Below are positions 17,336 through 25,939 of a stretch of DNA of 38,539 bases, in pieces. The notes beneath the pieces are model-generated. The model did no database searches, was not told where the DNA came from, and worked only from the letters and a program-made list of their open reading frames with translations. Source of the DNA: a bacterium. Its GTDB lineage: Bacteria > Patescibacteriota > Minisyncoccia > Sungbacterales > GWA2-42-14. The position numbers were made by a program, and so were the translations under genes. How positions within the stretch are numbered: the first letter of the stretch is position 1; each line of letters starts with the position of its first letter. The stretch covers positions 1 through 38,539 of the forward strand of contig JAUSFV010000028.1 of NCBI GenBank assembly GCA_030649305.1, read 5' to 3'.

Positions 17336-18466
17336 CTATAGAGGCCGAACCTCTATAGTAGGATTGGCCGTAACTTCTTCTTTTTGTTCTGACGGTTCCG
17401 CGTTTTTTTCTTCCTTTATAAGCCCGAGTGCCAAGCGATGATCTTTCGGTTCAACCGAGAGAATTTTGAAATCGTATTGTTTGTTGAGTTCAAGCGTTTC
17501 GCGCATTTTTGATTCGCTTCCGAATTCCGAGACATGCAAAAGTCCCTGAATTTCGGTATCCAATTTTACGAACGCTCCAAAGGGGTTGAATTTTACGACG
17601 GTTCCCCGTGTGGTATCCCCCTTTTTGTATTTCTCCGCCGCGGTGTCCCATGGGTTTGGTTTGAGCGCTTTTAATGATAGAGAAATTTTATCACCCTGCA
17701 TATCAATAATTTTTGCGCGCACCTTGTCGCCTGGTTTTAGCACATTATGCGGATGATCAATCAGCTGCCAGTCAATTTCGGAAATGTGTACGAGTCCCTC
17801 CAAATTTTCTCCAAAGCGGATAAACGCGCCAAAATCCACTACGCCACTAATCGTCCCGTCAATTTCGTCGCCGATGGTGTATCCCGAAAGGGCTTTGATG
17901 ATATTTTCGGTATCGGCGTAGCGCTCCGAGAAAATTAATTTTTCCTGCGGCTGGTTTACGTCAATCACGCGCACTTTCAATTCCTGCCCCACGAATTTTT
18001 TAAGTTCCTCAAAAATTTTTTCTTTATCTCCCCCCTCCACGCGCGGGTAGTGGCTTTGTGAGAGCTGAGAGACCGGCATAAACCCCTTAATGTTGTAGAG
18101 TTCCAGGATAAGACCGCCGCGGTTTGCTTCAAGGACTTTTAGGGAAAATTCTTTTTTTTCTTCAATAGCGCTTCTGAGGTCTTGCCATTTTTTTTCATGG
18201 CCCGCTTCTTTCAGCGAGAGTTCAATATATCCCTCTTCATTATCTACTTCCACCACTTTTCCGCTTACCGTACCTCCGGGCTTCAGACCCTTAATAATAT
18301 CCTGTGCTTCATAATACTCGCGGCCGAATACAATTCCCATACCCCGAATCCCTAAGTCCACAAAAAGCTTACTCCCCTTTTTTTCAAGCACAACACCCTC
18401 AACAAGCCCGCCAAGGCGCGGGAGTTGCACAAGATTCGGATTGTCTTTTAGTAGGGCATCCATCAC
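17336..18466 (-). CDS. rpsA: 30S ribosomal protein S1-like (four S1 domains)
   Basis: Repeated S1 motifs: GGLVEGVVLEKKGSKLFVDLG; GDEIDGTISGVVDFGAFIRFGENLEGLVHISEIDW; GDTTRGTVVKFNPFGAFVKLDTEIQGLLHVSEF. Confidence 0.92.
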   Translation of the reverse strand: MMDALLKDNPNLVQLPRLGGLVEGVVLEKKGSKLFVDLGIRGMGIVFGREYYEAQDIIKGLKPGGTVSGKVVEVDNEEGYIELSLKEAGHEKKWQDLRSAIEEKKEFSLKVLEANRGGLILELYNIKGFMPVSQLSQSHYPRVEGGDKEKIFEELKKFVGQELKVRVIDVNQPQEKLIFSERYADTENIIKALSGYTIGDEIDGTISGVVDFGAFIRFGENLEGLVHISEIDWQLIDHPHNVLKPGDKVRAKIIDMQGDKISLSLKALKPNPWDTAAEKYKKGDTTRGTVVKFNPFGAFVKLDTEIQGLLHVSEFGSESKMRETLELNKQYDFKILSVEPKDHRLALGLIKEEKNAEPSEQKEEVTANPTIEVRPL

Positions 18467-18545
18467 GTTTGTTATCTTTGTTACTAATGTATAGTAATTG
18501 ATTGATTGATTTTTGGCAATGGGGTAGAATGAGTTCGCCGGACAA

Positions 18546-18574
18546 TTGACTTTTTTATAAAAAAATGATATAAT
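18546..18574 (+). promoter_or_regulatory. Sigma-70 promoter of the 18610-19660 mini-operon
   Basis: TTGACT-N17-TATAAT. Confidence 0.8.
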
Positions 18575-18609
18575 GTAATCAAGAATTGAACCCTAAAAGA
18601 GGGGCAGAA

Positions 18610-18891
18610 ATGACCTGCGCAGAATATCGTGAGTTCTTTAACTTACCCATGAGGGAGTTTGATCGCCGGCTTAATGAGTATATGCAACACAGGAAAGAAT
18701 GCGAACCGTGTCAGGGGCGGGATCGTGAAGAGGAGCGCCGCGCCATGGATTCGGTCATTGCGATGGTTACGAGCGTGCCTTTGGACGATTGGCCTTCAGA
18801 AGTCCGCGAAGAACCGAAATTCCGTAGCGCATATCGGTATATGGATGTGGAAGAGTTGTTTCAGTTGGGAAAGGAGGAAGCTCATGACTAG
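18610..18891 (+). CDS. Small protein with HxxxCxxC motif (zf-HC2-like appearance)
   Basis: MTCAEYREFFNLPMREFDRRLNEYMQHRKECEPCQGRD; upstream aagaggggcag. Confidence 0.65.
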   Translation: MTCAEYREFFNLPMREFDRRLNEYMQHRKECEPCQGRDREEERRAMDSVIAMVTSVPLDDWPSEVREEPKFRSAYRYMDVEELFQLGKEEAHD

Positions 18892-19036
18892 CCCGTTGGC
18901 AGTACAGAAAGAGTTGGCGCGCTTCAGAGAGGTTTCGTTTGCGGCGCTCGTTGGGGCGCTGGATGGGGCCGAAAGTTTCTACGGCGAGGACAATCTTTTT
19001 CCGCCTCAGGCGGAGGAGGAGCGCGATGCAGCTTGA
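18884..19036 (+). CDS. Small ORF translationally coupled to 18610-18891
   Basis: ATG overlaps the previous ORF end by 8 nt; SD aaggagg; MTSPLAVQKELARFREVSFAALVGALDGAESFYGEDN. Confidence 0.55.
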   Translation: MTSPLAVQKELARFREVSFAALVGALDGAESFYGEDNLFPPQAEEERDAA

Positions 19037-19109
19037 GCTTGAATTTGGGTTTGAGGAATTAGAGGACGAGGACGGGGCGACTAAGATGACATCTCCAGTA
19101 GGATCCTGA
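19026..19109 (+). CDS. 27-aa acidic micro-ORF, coupled
   Basis: ATG overlaps the previous stop region; SD ggaggag; MQLELEFGFEELEDEDGATKMTSPVGS. Confidence 0.4.
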   Translation: MQLELEFGFEELEDEDGATKMTSPVGS

Positions 19110-19378
19110 TTGGAGTTGCTATAGCGATCTTGTTGTTTTCGGGAATCACATACGGATCGTACCGATGGGTAATAGCACCTCCGGTCTCTGCAGAAAAACG
19201 AATTATGGATAATAGGGCAATGCCACATTTTCCACTTTCGCAGTATCTCCAGGAATTGGACGCGAAACGTAAGACCGAACGGGATGCCGCGATGAAAAAA
19301 CTTCGGCGTCATGGCGGCATTGACCGCGCCACCTGTGCCGGGTTTGTCGGCAATCGGACTTGCCAGATTTATCTCTAA
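19106..19378 (+). CDS. Small single-TM protein (non-AUG start or frameshift from the previous ORF)
   Basis: Open frame LIGVAIAILLLFSGITYGSYRWVIAPPVSAEKR..., no ATG before the TM helix. Confidence 0.4.
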   Translation: MIGVAIAILLFSGITYGSYRWVIAPPVSAEKRIMDNRAMPHFPLSQYLQELDAKRKTERDAAMKKLRRHGGIDRATCAGFVGNRTCQIYL

Positions 19379-19396
19379 AAAAGAGAAGGAGAGAAA

Positions 19397-19660
19397 ATGA
19401 AGCACATGATTGCGGTTCTCATGTTCGTGGTTGCGGCGCTCTTTGTGCCCATGGTTGCAAGTGCCTCCATATCGGGGGAGGAGGCCTTCCTCTTGTTTCG
19501 GCAAGAGGGGAACGCTGAGGATTACACGCCGGAACCCGTCACACCCAAGACGGCCAAGGAGAAGCCTGGGAAAATGAAAGAGGAAGGAGGGCAAGAAATG
19601 ACAATCGGAACGAAGGGTAGGGGGCCTATAGCTCCCCGGGGGCCAGAATCGCCTCGATGA
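19397..19660 (+). CDS. Small secreted protein
   Basis: SD gaaggagag; signal peptide MKHMIAVLMFVVAALFVPMVASA. Confidence 0.6.
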   Translation: MKHMIAVLMFVVAALFVPMVASASISGEEAFLLFRQEGNAEDYTPEPVTPKTAKEKPGKMKEEGGQEMTIGTKGRGPIAPRGPESPR

Positions 19661-19678
19661 AATCATCAAGAGTTACGG

Positions 19679-19710
19679 CCGGCTTTCGCGCTACTGCGAG
19701 AGCCGGTTTT
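19679..19710 (+). terminator. Rho-independent terminator of the mini-operon
   Basis: ccggctttcgcgctactgcgagagccggtttt. Confidence 0.75.
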
Positions 19711-19734
19711 CATTTGAATTTCTGGGTTTAAAAT

Positions 19735-19970
19735 GCTATAAAGGAATTGGCCTGTATTTTCAAGTAGATAGCAATATGCGCAGAAAATACAGTTGCCAAA
19801 CCTTTACCCCCTCACTCGAAATGAGAAAGATAGTTTTTCGTACAAAACTATTTTACTCATCATGGACATCGTTTTATTATTTTGATGGTTGTCATTTCGA
19901 GTGAGGGGGTGCTCAATTTTCTAACATCTCGGCGGCGTCCACCAGAGGCGGACTTGCCTCGCTGAGAAAA
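19735..19970. repeat. Multi-hairpin palindromic element
   Basis: ctgtattttc/gaaaatacag; accccctcactcgaaatga/tcatttcgagtgagggggt (enclosing atagtttt/aaaactat); attttct/agaaaat. Confidence 0.85.
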
Positions 19971-19975
19971 TTGGC

Positions 19976-20617
19976 ATGGTAATCACCTGGTACGGCCAGT
20001 CGTGCTTCAAGCTCCAATCGGGAGAACTTGTCGGCGTGATTGACCCTTTTGGAAAAGAAATCGGTTTGACTCCGCCCCGCTTCAGGGCTGATTTTTTGTT
20101 GATAACGCATCCGCATTTTGACCATGCGAACAAAGACACTATTCCCGAAAGCCCGTTTTGCATTGAGGGGCCGGGCGAATACGAAGTGAAGGGCGTTACG
20201 GTGCGCGGGATTCAGACGTATCACGACGCGTCAGAAGGCAAAGAGCGCGGACTCAATACTATATATATGATAGAAATGGAGGGCATTAAAATTTGCCATT
20301 TGGGCGATTTCGGCGAGAAAGAGATTCGGGATGAAACGCTTGAGAAAATCGGGGATGTTGATATCCTGCTTGTTCCCGTCGGGGGGCATTATACGACAGA
20401 CGGCGAGGAGGCGGCAAAAGTTGTCAATAAAATTGAACCGCGCATTGTAATTCCGATGCATTATAAAATTTCGGGGCTTAAAGTAAATCTTGATTCGGCG
20501 GAAAAATTTTTGAAAGAGATGGGGGCGAAGGGCGTGGATGCGGAAGAAAAATTGGTTATCAAAGAAAAAGATTTGCCGCAGGAGGAAACGAGGGTCATAG
20601 TACTGCGAACTCCATAA
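19976..20617 (+). CDS. MBL-fold metal-dependent hydrolase
   Basis: MVITWYGQSCFKLQSGELVGVIDPFG...LLITHPHFDHANKD...CHLGDFG...VIPMHYKI. Confidence 0.9.
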   Translation: MVITWYGQSCFKLQSGELVGVIDPFGKEIGLTPPRFRADFLLITHPHFDHANKDTIPESPFCIEGPGEYEVKGVTVRGIQTYHDASEGKERGLNTIYMIEMEGIKICHLGDFGEKEIRDETLEKIGDVDILLVPVGGHYTTDGEEAAKVVNKIEPRIVIPMHYKISGLKVNLDSAEKFLKEMGAKGVDAEEKLVIKEKDLPQEETRVIVLRTP

Positions 20618-20667
20618 GAAAGTAGTTTTGGGGATACACGAAGTTCAATATAATAATCAGCCGTTTC

Positions 20668-20775
20668 AAATGACTAATTCCTAATTCCTAATTTCTAATT
20701 AATACCCAATATCTAATTTCTAAAATTAGGATTTGGGATTTGATTAGGTCAATTAGAATAATTAGAAATTTTTAT
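20668..20775 (-). repeat. AATTTCTAATT/CTAATTGACC palindromic repeat, copy a
   Basis: Near-identical to the reverse complement of 23708-23820; ends 6 nt before the ATG at 20782. Confidence 0.9.
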
Positions 20776-20781
20776 TAAACT

Positions 20782-21189
20782 ATGGCTCTTTCCGATTCTT
20801 TACAAAAAGTACAGCAGCTTCCCGAAGGAAAACGCAGATTCTTCATGCTTGTATCCATGATTGTTTTTTCATTTTTGGTACTCGCCATCGCGTGGAAATC
20901 ATTTGAACGGAATTTGGGCATTCGCCTGGGTTCGGCACCCGAGGAAAACGGGGAGGTAACGCCGGGTCCGCTCCAATCATTGATAGAGGATATAAAAAGA
21001 ATCGCGGGAGGCGAGGAACCCATACGCGAACAGACGCAAACAGCAGAACAAACAGACGCGAACAGCACTACTTTGGAGAAGATTTTTTCGGTGGCCCGGG
21101 AAACACGGCGGGTGGTGAAATATAATGTAGGGGAAATAAGCGTGTGGGCACGCGAGACCGCCGCGTGGTTTCAGGGAAAACTTCAATAA
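20782..21189 (+). CDS. Hypothetical single-TM protein
   Basis: 135 aa; TM helix RRFFMLVSMIVFSFLVLAIAWKSF; contains an in-frame (R)AACAG repeat. Confidence 0.7.
   Translation: MALSDSLQKVQQLPEGKRRFFMLVSMIVFSFLVLAIAWKSFERNLGIRLGSAPEENGEVTPGPLQSLIEDIKRIAGGEEPIREQTQTAEQTDANSTTLEKIFSVARETRRVVKYNVGEISVWARETAAWFQGKLQ
21028..21065 (+). repeat. (R)AACAG array, copy 3 (inside a CDS, single arm)
   Basis: gaacagacgcaaacagcagaacaaacagacgcgaacag, translated ...REQTQTAEQTDANS. Confidence 0.85.
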
Positions 21190-21236
21190 TTTTTATTTGT
21201 GAGTATATTTTGAGATTTAGGATTTAGAATTTTTCT

Positions 21237-23705
21237 ATGTCCGACATAGGTCAACTTAAAAAAAGGGAGATCGTGGACGAAATGCGTGAGTCCTATTTGG
21301 ACTACGCCATGTCCGTGATTGTTGCGCGCGCCCTTCCCGATGTGCGTGATGGATTAAAACCGGTACACCGCCGTGTTTTGTTTGCCATGAACGAAATGGG
21401 TCTGCGCCATACGGCAAAATATGTGAAGTCGGCCCGCATCGTCGGAGAGGTGCTTGGAAAGTACCACCCCCATGGCGATATTGCCGTGTATGATACTATG
21501 GTCCGCATGGCGCAGGATTTTTCTTTGCGTTACCCCTTAATTCAGGGTCAAGGAAATTTTGGCTCAATCGACGGTGACAGAGCGGCCGCGCATAGATACA
21601 CAGAAGCGCGGATGACTTCGTTTGCTGAGGAATTGCTTCGCGATATTGAAAAAGAAACCGTTCCGTTTGCGGATAATTATGACGCCACGCGAAAAGAACC
21701 CATGGTGCTTCCTGCGGCAATCCCGAATCTTTTATTGAACGGTACGGTTGGTATTGCGGTTGGCATGGCAACGAATATCCCGCCGCATAATCTTACGGAA
21801 GTGTGTGATGCGCTGATACATCTTATTGATAATAGTGGGGCTTCAAACGATGACCTACTTGAATTTGTGAAAGGTCCGGATTTTCCAACTGGGGGGCAGA
21901 TGTTTAATGAAAAAGAAATCCGCCAGGCATACGCCTCGGGCAAGGGCGCTATTTTGACGCGCGCGACAGCCGAGATCGTGGAAAACAAAAAGGGGCATCA
22001 GCAAATTTTAATTACCGAAATCCCGTATCAAGTAAATAAATCCGAGCTGATTGAGAAAATGGCGGAATTGGTACACGAGAAACGGGTTGAGGGCATCAAA
22101 GACATTCGCGATGAATCGGATAAAGACGGCCTTACGATTGCGATTGACCTGAAGGATTCAGCATATCCGCAGAAAGTTTTGAATAACCTTTATAAATACA
22201 CCGATCTTGAAAAGACCTTTCACATGCATATGTTAGCACTCGTGGATGGGATTCAGCCGGAAACGTTGTCGTTGAAGCGCGTATTGGAAGAATATTTGAA
22301 GCATCGCGTGGTGGTGGTAACGAAGCGTGCGCAATTTGACCTCGCGCGCGCGAAAGAACGCGCCCATATTTTGGAGGGCCTGAAAAAAGCGCTTGACCAT
22401 ATTGACGCGGTTATCCAGACGATTAAAAAATCGCGCGATCGCGATGAGGCGCATAAAAATTTAATTGCCAAATTTAAATTTTCGGATCTGCAAGCAACGG
22501 CAATTCTTGAAATGCGCCTGCAAACACTTGCCGGACTTGAGCGTCAGAAAATTGATGATGAATTGAAAGAGAAGCTGGCGCTCATCAAAGAATTGGAAGC
22601 GCTCCTGAAGGACTCAAAAAAAATCCGCGGGGCAATCAAAAAAGAAATTGCCGAGCTGAAAGAAAAATACGGCGATGAGCGGAAAACAAAACTGATGAAA
22701 TATGCCGCGCGCGAAATCGCGGAAGAAGATCTGATTCCGGAGGAAGAAACTATTATCGTGCTGACGCAAGGCGGGTACATTAAGCGCATCAAGCCCGACC
22801 AGTATCGCACCCAGCGCCGTGGGGGCAAGGGCATTATCGGCATGGAAACAAAAGAGGAGGATTTGGTAGCGCATTTCATCACCGCGAGCACCCATTCACA
22901 GCTTTTATTTTTCTCGAGTATCGGCAAGGTATATCAGACCCGCGCCTACGACGTGCCGGAGGGTTCCCGTATATCTAAAGGAAAAGCAATTCAGAATTTT
23001 TTGCCGCTTGGGCCGAATGAGATGATTACCTCAGTACTTTCTGCTCCGAAACCCGCCAAGAAAAAGGGCGATGCGGATGCGGGAACAAAGTATCTCGTGA
23101 TGGTGACGGAACATGGTATAATAAAAAAGGTAGACGGGCTTGCGTTTGAGTCGGTCCGCGCGTCAGGGCTTATCGCGATTAAGCTGAAAAAAGGCGATTG
23201 TTTACGCTGGGTAAAAATTACTTCGGGTAAAGACGATATTGTGCTTGTGACGCGCGCGGGACAGGCAATTCGTTTTTCTGAAAAAGATGTGCGCCCCATG
23301 GGAAGGGGTGCTGCGGGAGTGAAGGCAATGCGTTTGAAAAAAGATGATTTGGCGGTTGGTATGGATATTGTTATCACAGCTTCCGGCTCCCAGCTTCCAG
23401 CTTCCAGCCAGTTGTTAGTGGTAATGGAGCAAGGATACGGCAAGCGAACGCCGCTCAAAGAATACAAACGCCAGCGCCGGGGGGGTTCGGGAATTAAGAC
23501 CGCAAAAGTAACTTCTAAAAACGGTTTCGTGGTGAGCGCGCGCGTTCTGCATGAGGGCGAGGCGGAGTTGATCGCGATTTCACGTAAGGGCCAGGTTATC
23601 CGTACGGATTTGGCATCTGTCGCCGTTTCTGGACGGGCAACACAGGGAGTGCGGATTATAAAACTTGATGGAGGAGATAAGTTAGCATCTATAACAACCC
23701 TTTAG
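21237..23705 (+). CDS. gyrA: DNA gyrase subunit A
   Basis: [36 protein letters not shown]...[40 protein letters not shown]; GyrA-type beta-pinwheel repeats. Confidence 0.97.
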   Translation: MSDIGQLKKREIVDEMRESYLDYAMSVIVARALPDVRDGLKPVHRRVLFAMNEMGLRHTAKYVKSARIVGEVLGKYHPHGDIAVYDTMVRMAQDFSLRYPLIQGQGNFGSIDGDRAAAHRYTEARMTSFAEELLRDIEKETVPFADNYDATRKEPMVLPAAIPNLLLNGTVGIAVGMATNIPPHNLTEVCDALIHLIDNSGASNDDLLEFVKGPDFPTGGQMFNEKEIRQAYASGKGAILTRATAEIVENKKGHQQILITEIPYQVNKSELIEKMAELVHEKRVEGIKDIRDESDKDGLTIAIDLKDSAYPQKVLNNLYKYTDLEKTFHMHMLALVDGIQPETLSLKRVLEEYLKHRVVVVTKRAQFDLARAKERAHILEGLKKALDHIDAVIQTIKKSRDRDEAHKNLIAKFKFSDLQATAILEMRLQTLAGLERQKIDDELKEKLALIKELEALLKDSKKIRGAIKKEIAELKEKYGDERKTKLMKYAAREIAEEDLIPEEETIIVLTQGGYIKRIKPDQYRTQRRGGKGIIGMETKEEDLVAHFITASTHSQLLFFSSIGKVYQTRAYDVPEGSRISKGKAIQNFLPLGPNEMITSVLSAPKPAKKKGDADAGTKYLVMVTEHGIIKKVDGLAFESVRASGLIAIKLKKGDCLRWVKITSGKDDIVLVTRAGQAIRFSEKDVRPMGRGAAGVKAMRLKKDDLAVGMDIVITASGSQLPASSQLLVVMEQGYGKRTPLKEYKRQRRGGSGIKTAKVTSKNGFVVSARVLHEGEAELIAISRKGQVIRTDLASVAVSGRATQGVRIIKLDGGDKLASITTL

Positions 23706-23707
23706 AA

Positions 23708-23820
23708 AAATTTCTAATTTCTAATTTCTAATTGACCTAATCAAATCCCAAATTCTAATTTTAGAAATTAGATATTGGGCATTGATTAGAAATTAGGTCA
23801 ATTAGGTTAATTAGTCATTT
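23708..23820 (+). repeat. AATTTCTAATT/CTAATTGACC palindromic repeat, copy b
   Basis: ctaattgacctaatcaaatcccaa...ttgggcattgattagaaattaggtcaattag. Confidence 0.9.
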
Positions 23821-23821
23821 T

Positions 23822-24361
23822 GTGGAGAGTACCTTTTTACATCCCGAGCGCATCGTTGCGCGTTTCGACTTAAAGCCCGGCGAGAAAGCCGCGGATTTCG
23901 GTGCGGGAGGGGGATTTTTTACGATACCAATGGCGCGTTGTGTGGGACCCGAAGGGGGGGTATATGCGATTGATATTCAGAAGCACAATCTTGATGTTAT
24001 TAAAGCGAAAGCGCGGCTTGAGCATTTGCTTAATATTGAATACGTCTGGGGTAATCTTGAGATACTCGGCGGGTCAAAAATTAAGAATGAAAGCGTGGAT
24101 TTTGTTATAATTTCAAATATTTTATTTCAGGCAGAAAAACGGCAGGAGGTTTTACGCGAGGCGTTGCGTGTTTTAAAAAAAGGCGGGCGGTGCGCCCTGC
24201 TTGAGTGGGATGAATCAAAATTTTCTTTCGGTCCGCCGATGGAATCGCGCGTGCCGAAGCGAACCGCACAAGGGTCAGCGCAAAGTGTCGGGTTTGAACT
24301 GGAAAAAGAATTTGAAGCGGGGTCCCATCACTACGGCCTTATGTTGAGGAAGCCCGCGTAG
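23822..24361 (+). CDS. Class I SAM-dependent methyltransferase
   Basis: GEKAADFGAGGGFFTIPMARCVGPEGGVYAIDI...LREALRVLKKGGRCALLEW; GTG start. Confidence 0.88.
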   Translation: MESTFLHPERIVARFDLKPGEKAADFGAGGGFFTIPMARCVGPEGGVYAIDIQKHNLDVIKAKARLEHLLNIEYVWGNLEILGGSKIKNESVDFVIISNILFQAEKRQEVLREALRVLKKGGRCALLEWDESKFSFGPPMESRVPKRTAQGSAQSVGFELEKEFEAGSHHYGLMLRKPA

Positions 24362-24403
24362 ATATCCTCGCAACATTGGCCTTCTTTAGAAGAGGGCATC
24401 TCA

Positions 24404-24482
24404 AATTTCTAATTGACCTAATTTCTAAAATTTAGTCATTGGTTATTTGGGATTTTATTAGAAATTAGGAATTAGTAATTTG
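24404..24482 (+). repeat. AATTTCTAATT/CTAATTGACC repeat, copy c (degenerate)
   Basis: tttctaattgacctaatttctaaaatttag...attagaaattaggaattag. Confidence 0.75.
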
Positions 24483-24551
24483 CAGTGTCTATTCTGTGCG
24501 TTAAAAATTTATATCATGTAACATAACATATAAACGCTTTTTCTTTCTGCT

Positions 24552-25868
24552 ATGAAAAACGCTCCCTTAATCATCTTCTCCGTTATCGCGGGCCTCGTGG
24601 TTCTCGGTTTTCTTTTGTTTTCCGGGGTTGTGCCCGGTGTCCGCGAGGGGCCGATTCAAAAAACTACGATTGAATTCTGGACGCCGGAGGATGATGCGGA
24701 CGCGTGGGACGCGGTTTTGGAAGCGTATGAAGGAAGTGGGTCAAACATTTCAGTGAATGTCGTTCAAAAAAATCCCGCGACGTACCATGCGGAATTACTC
24801 GATGCGCTTGCCGCAGGAAGGGGCCCCGATGTTTTTTTTCTGTATGATCAAGACACCCTTCGTTTCTCCGATAAAATAACGCCCCTTCCGCAAAGCACCT
24901 TCGGGTTTGGACCGCTTGAGCTTCGCAACAATTTTACGGATTTTGCGGCCGAAGTTTTGGTGCAAGGCGTTGATCAGAAAATCGTTGGGCTTCCGTTGTG
25001 GCTTGATACGCTTGCTCTTTTTTACAACCGCGATATTTTTAATTCAGCAAATATACCGGCTCCTCCCGCGACGTGGGATGAGTTTTCGGACGTTGCTCCG
25101 CGTCTCACGCAAATTTCCACAACGCGATCCATCATCCGCGGGGGTGCTGCCATTGGTGGTTCGTTGAATGTGGAGCGCGCAGTCGACATTCTTTCGGCAC
25201 TCATGCTTCAGTCGGGTGCAAAAATTGTTGACGCGGAAACCCTCGAGACGGATTTGGGAGAGAGCATTTCTCTTGATGGCGCGCGCATGAATCCTTCGGA
25301 ACAAGCACTCAATTTTTATACGTCATTCGCAATGCCCGCAAAACGCACGTATTCGTGGGCGCAAACTATGCCGAATGCCTTTGATGCGTTTGCCTCTTCC
25401 CGGGTGGCAATGGCGTTCGGGTACAGCAATGATATTCCGAGAATTCGCGTTCGGAATCCAAATATCAACATGAGTGTCGCTCCCCTGCCGCAAACGAGCG
25501 TTGAAGCAGTTAGGGCGAATTACGGCACGCTTGGGTTTCTTAGCGTATCGCGTATTTCAAAAGACGCGTCCGCCGCATGGCATTTTATCCTTTTCGCGAC
25601 ATCGCGCGAGGGCGCGTCATTGCATTTGCAATTTTCGGGCAAGCCGCCCGCGCGTCGTGATTTGGTGACGGTACGTGCGCCCACCACAGATTTGCAAGTA
25701 TTTTATAATCAATCACTTTCGGCCCGCGGATGGCTGAAGCCCGATGCCGCCCGCGTCACTTCTATTTTCAATGAAATGATTGAGAATGTGTTGGTCGGCA
25801 AGTTTCAGCCATCAGCTTCAGCCGAACAAGCGGGGGGAAGGTTGCAGCAGCTTTTACCAAAACGATGA
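24552..25868 (+). CDS. Extracellular solute-binding protein (ABC sugar-binding type)
   Basis: N-terminal TM/signal, TIEFWTPEDDADAWDAVLEAYEGS...AAGRGPDVFFLYDQD...LPLWLDTLALFYNRDIF...PPATWDEF. Confidence 0.85.
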   Translation: MKNAPLIIFSVIAGLVVLGFLLFSGVVPGVREGPIQKTTIEFWTPEDDADAWDAVLEAYEGSGSNISVNVVQKNPATYHAELLDALAAGRGPDVFFLYDQDTLRFSDKITPLPQSTFGFGPLELRNNFTDFAAEVLVQGVDQKIVGLPLWLDTLALFYNRDIFNSANIPAPPATWDEFSDVAPRLTQISTTRSIIRGGAAIGGSLNVERAVDILSALMLQSGAKIVDAETLETDLGESISLDGARMNPSEQALNFYTSFAMPAKRTYSWAQTMPNAFDAFASSRVAMAFGYSNDIPRIRVRNPNINMSVAPLPQTSVEAVRANYGTLGFLSVSRISKDASAAWHFILFATSREGASLHLQFSGKPPARRDLVTVRAPTTDLQVFYNQSLSARGWLKPDAARVTSIFNEMIENVLVGKFQPSASAEQAGGRLQQLLPKR

Positions 25869-25939
25869 TTTAAGATTGATGATGTATGATTTATGAATGC
25901 TTCCGCCGGCAATCTTAAATCTTAAATCATAAATCAGCC

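Noticed and set aside
21237-23705. gyrA frameshift or pseudogene due to the odd SQLPASSQ segment
   Set aside because: Reading frame is intact through the C-terminal pinwheel; the segment is in frame.
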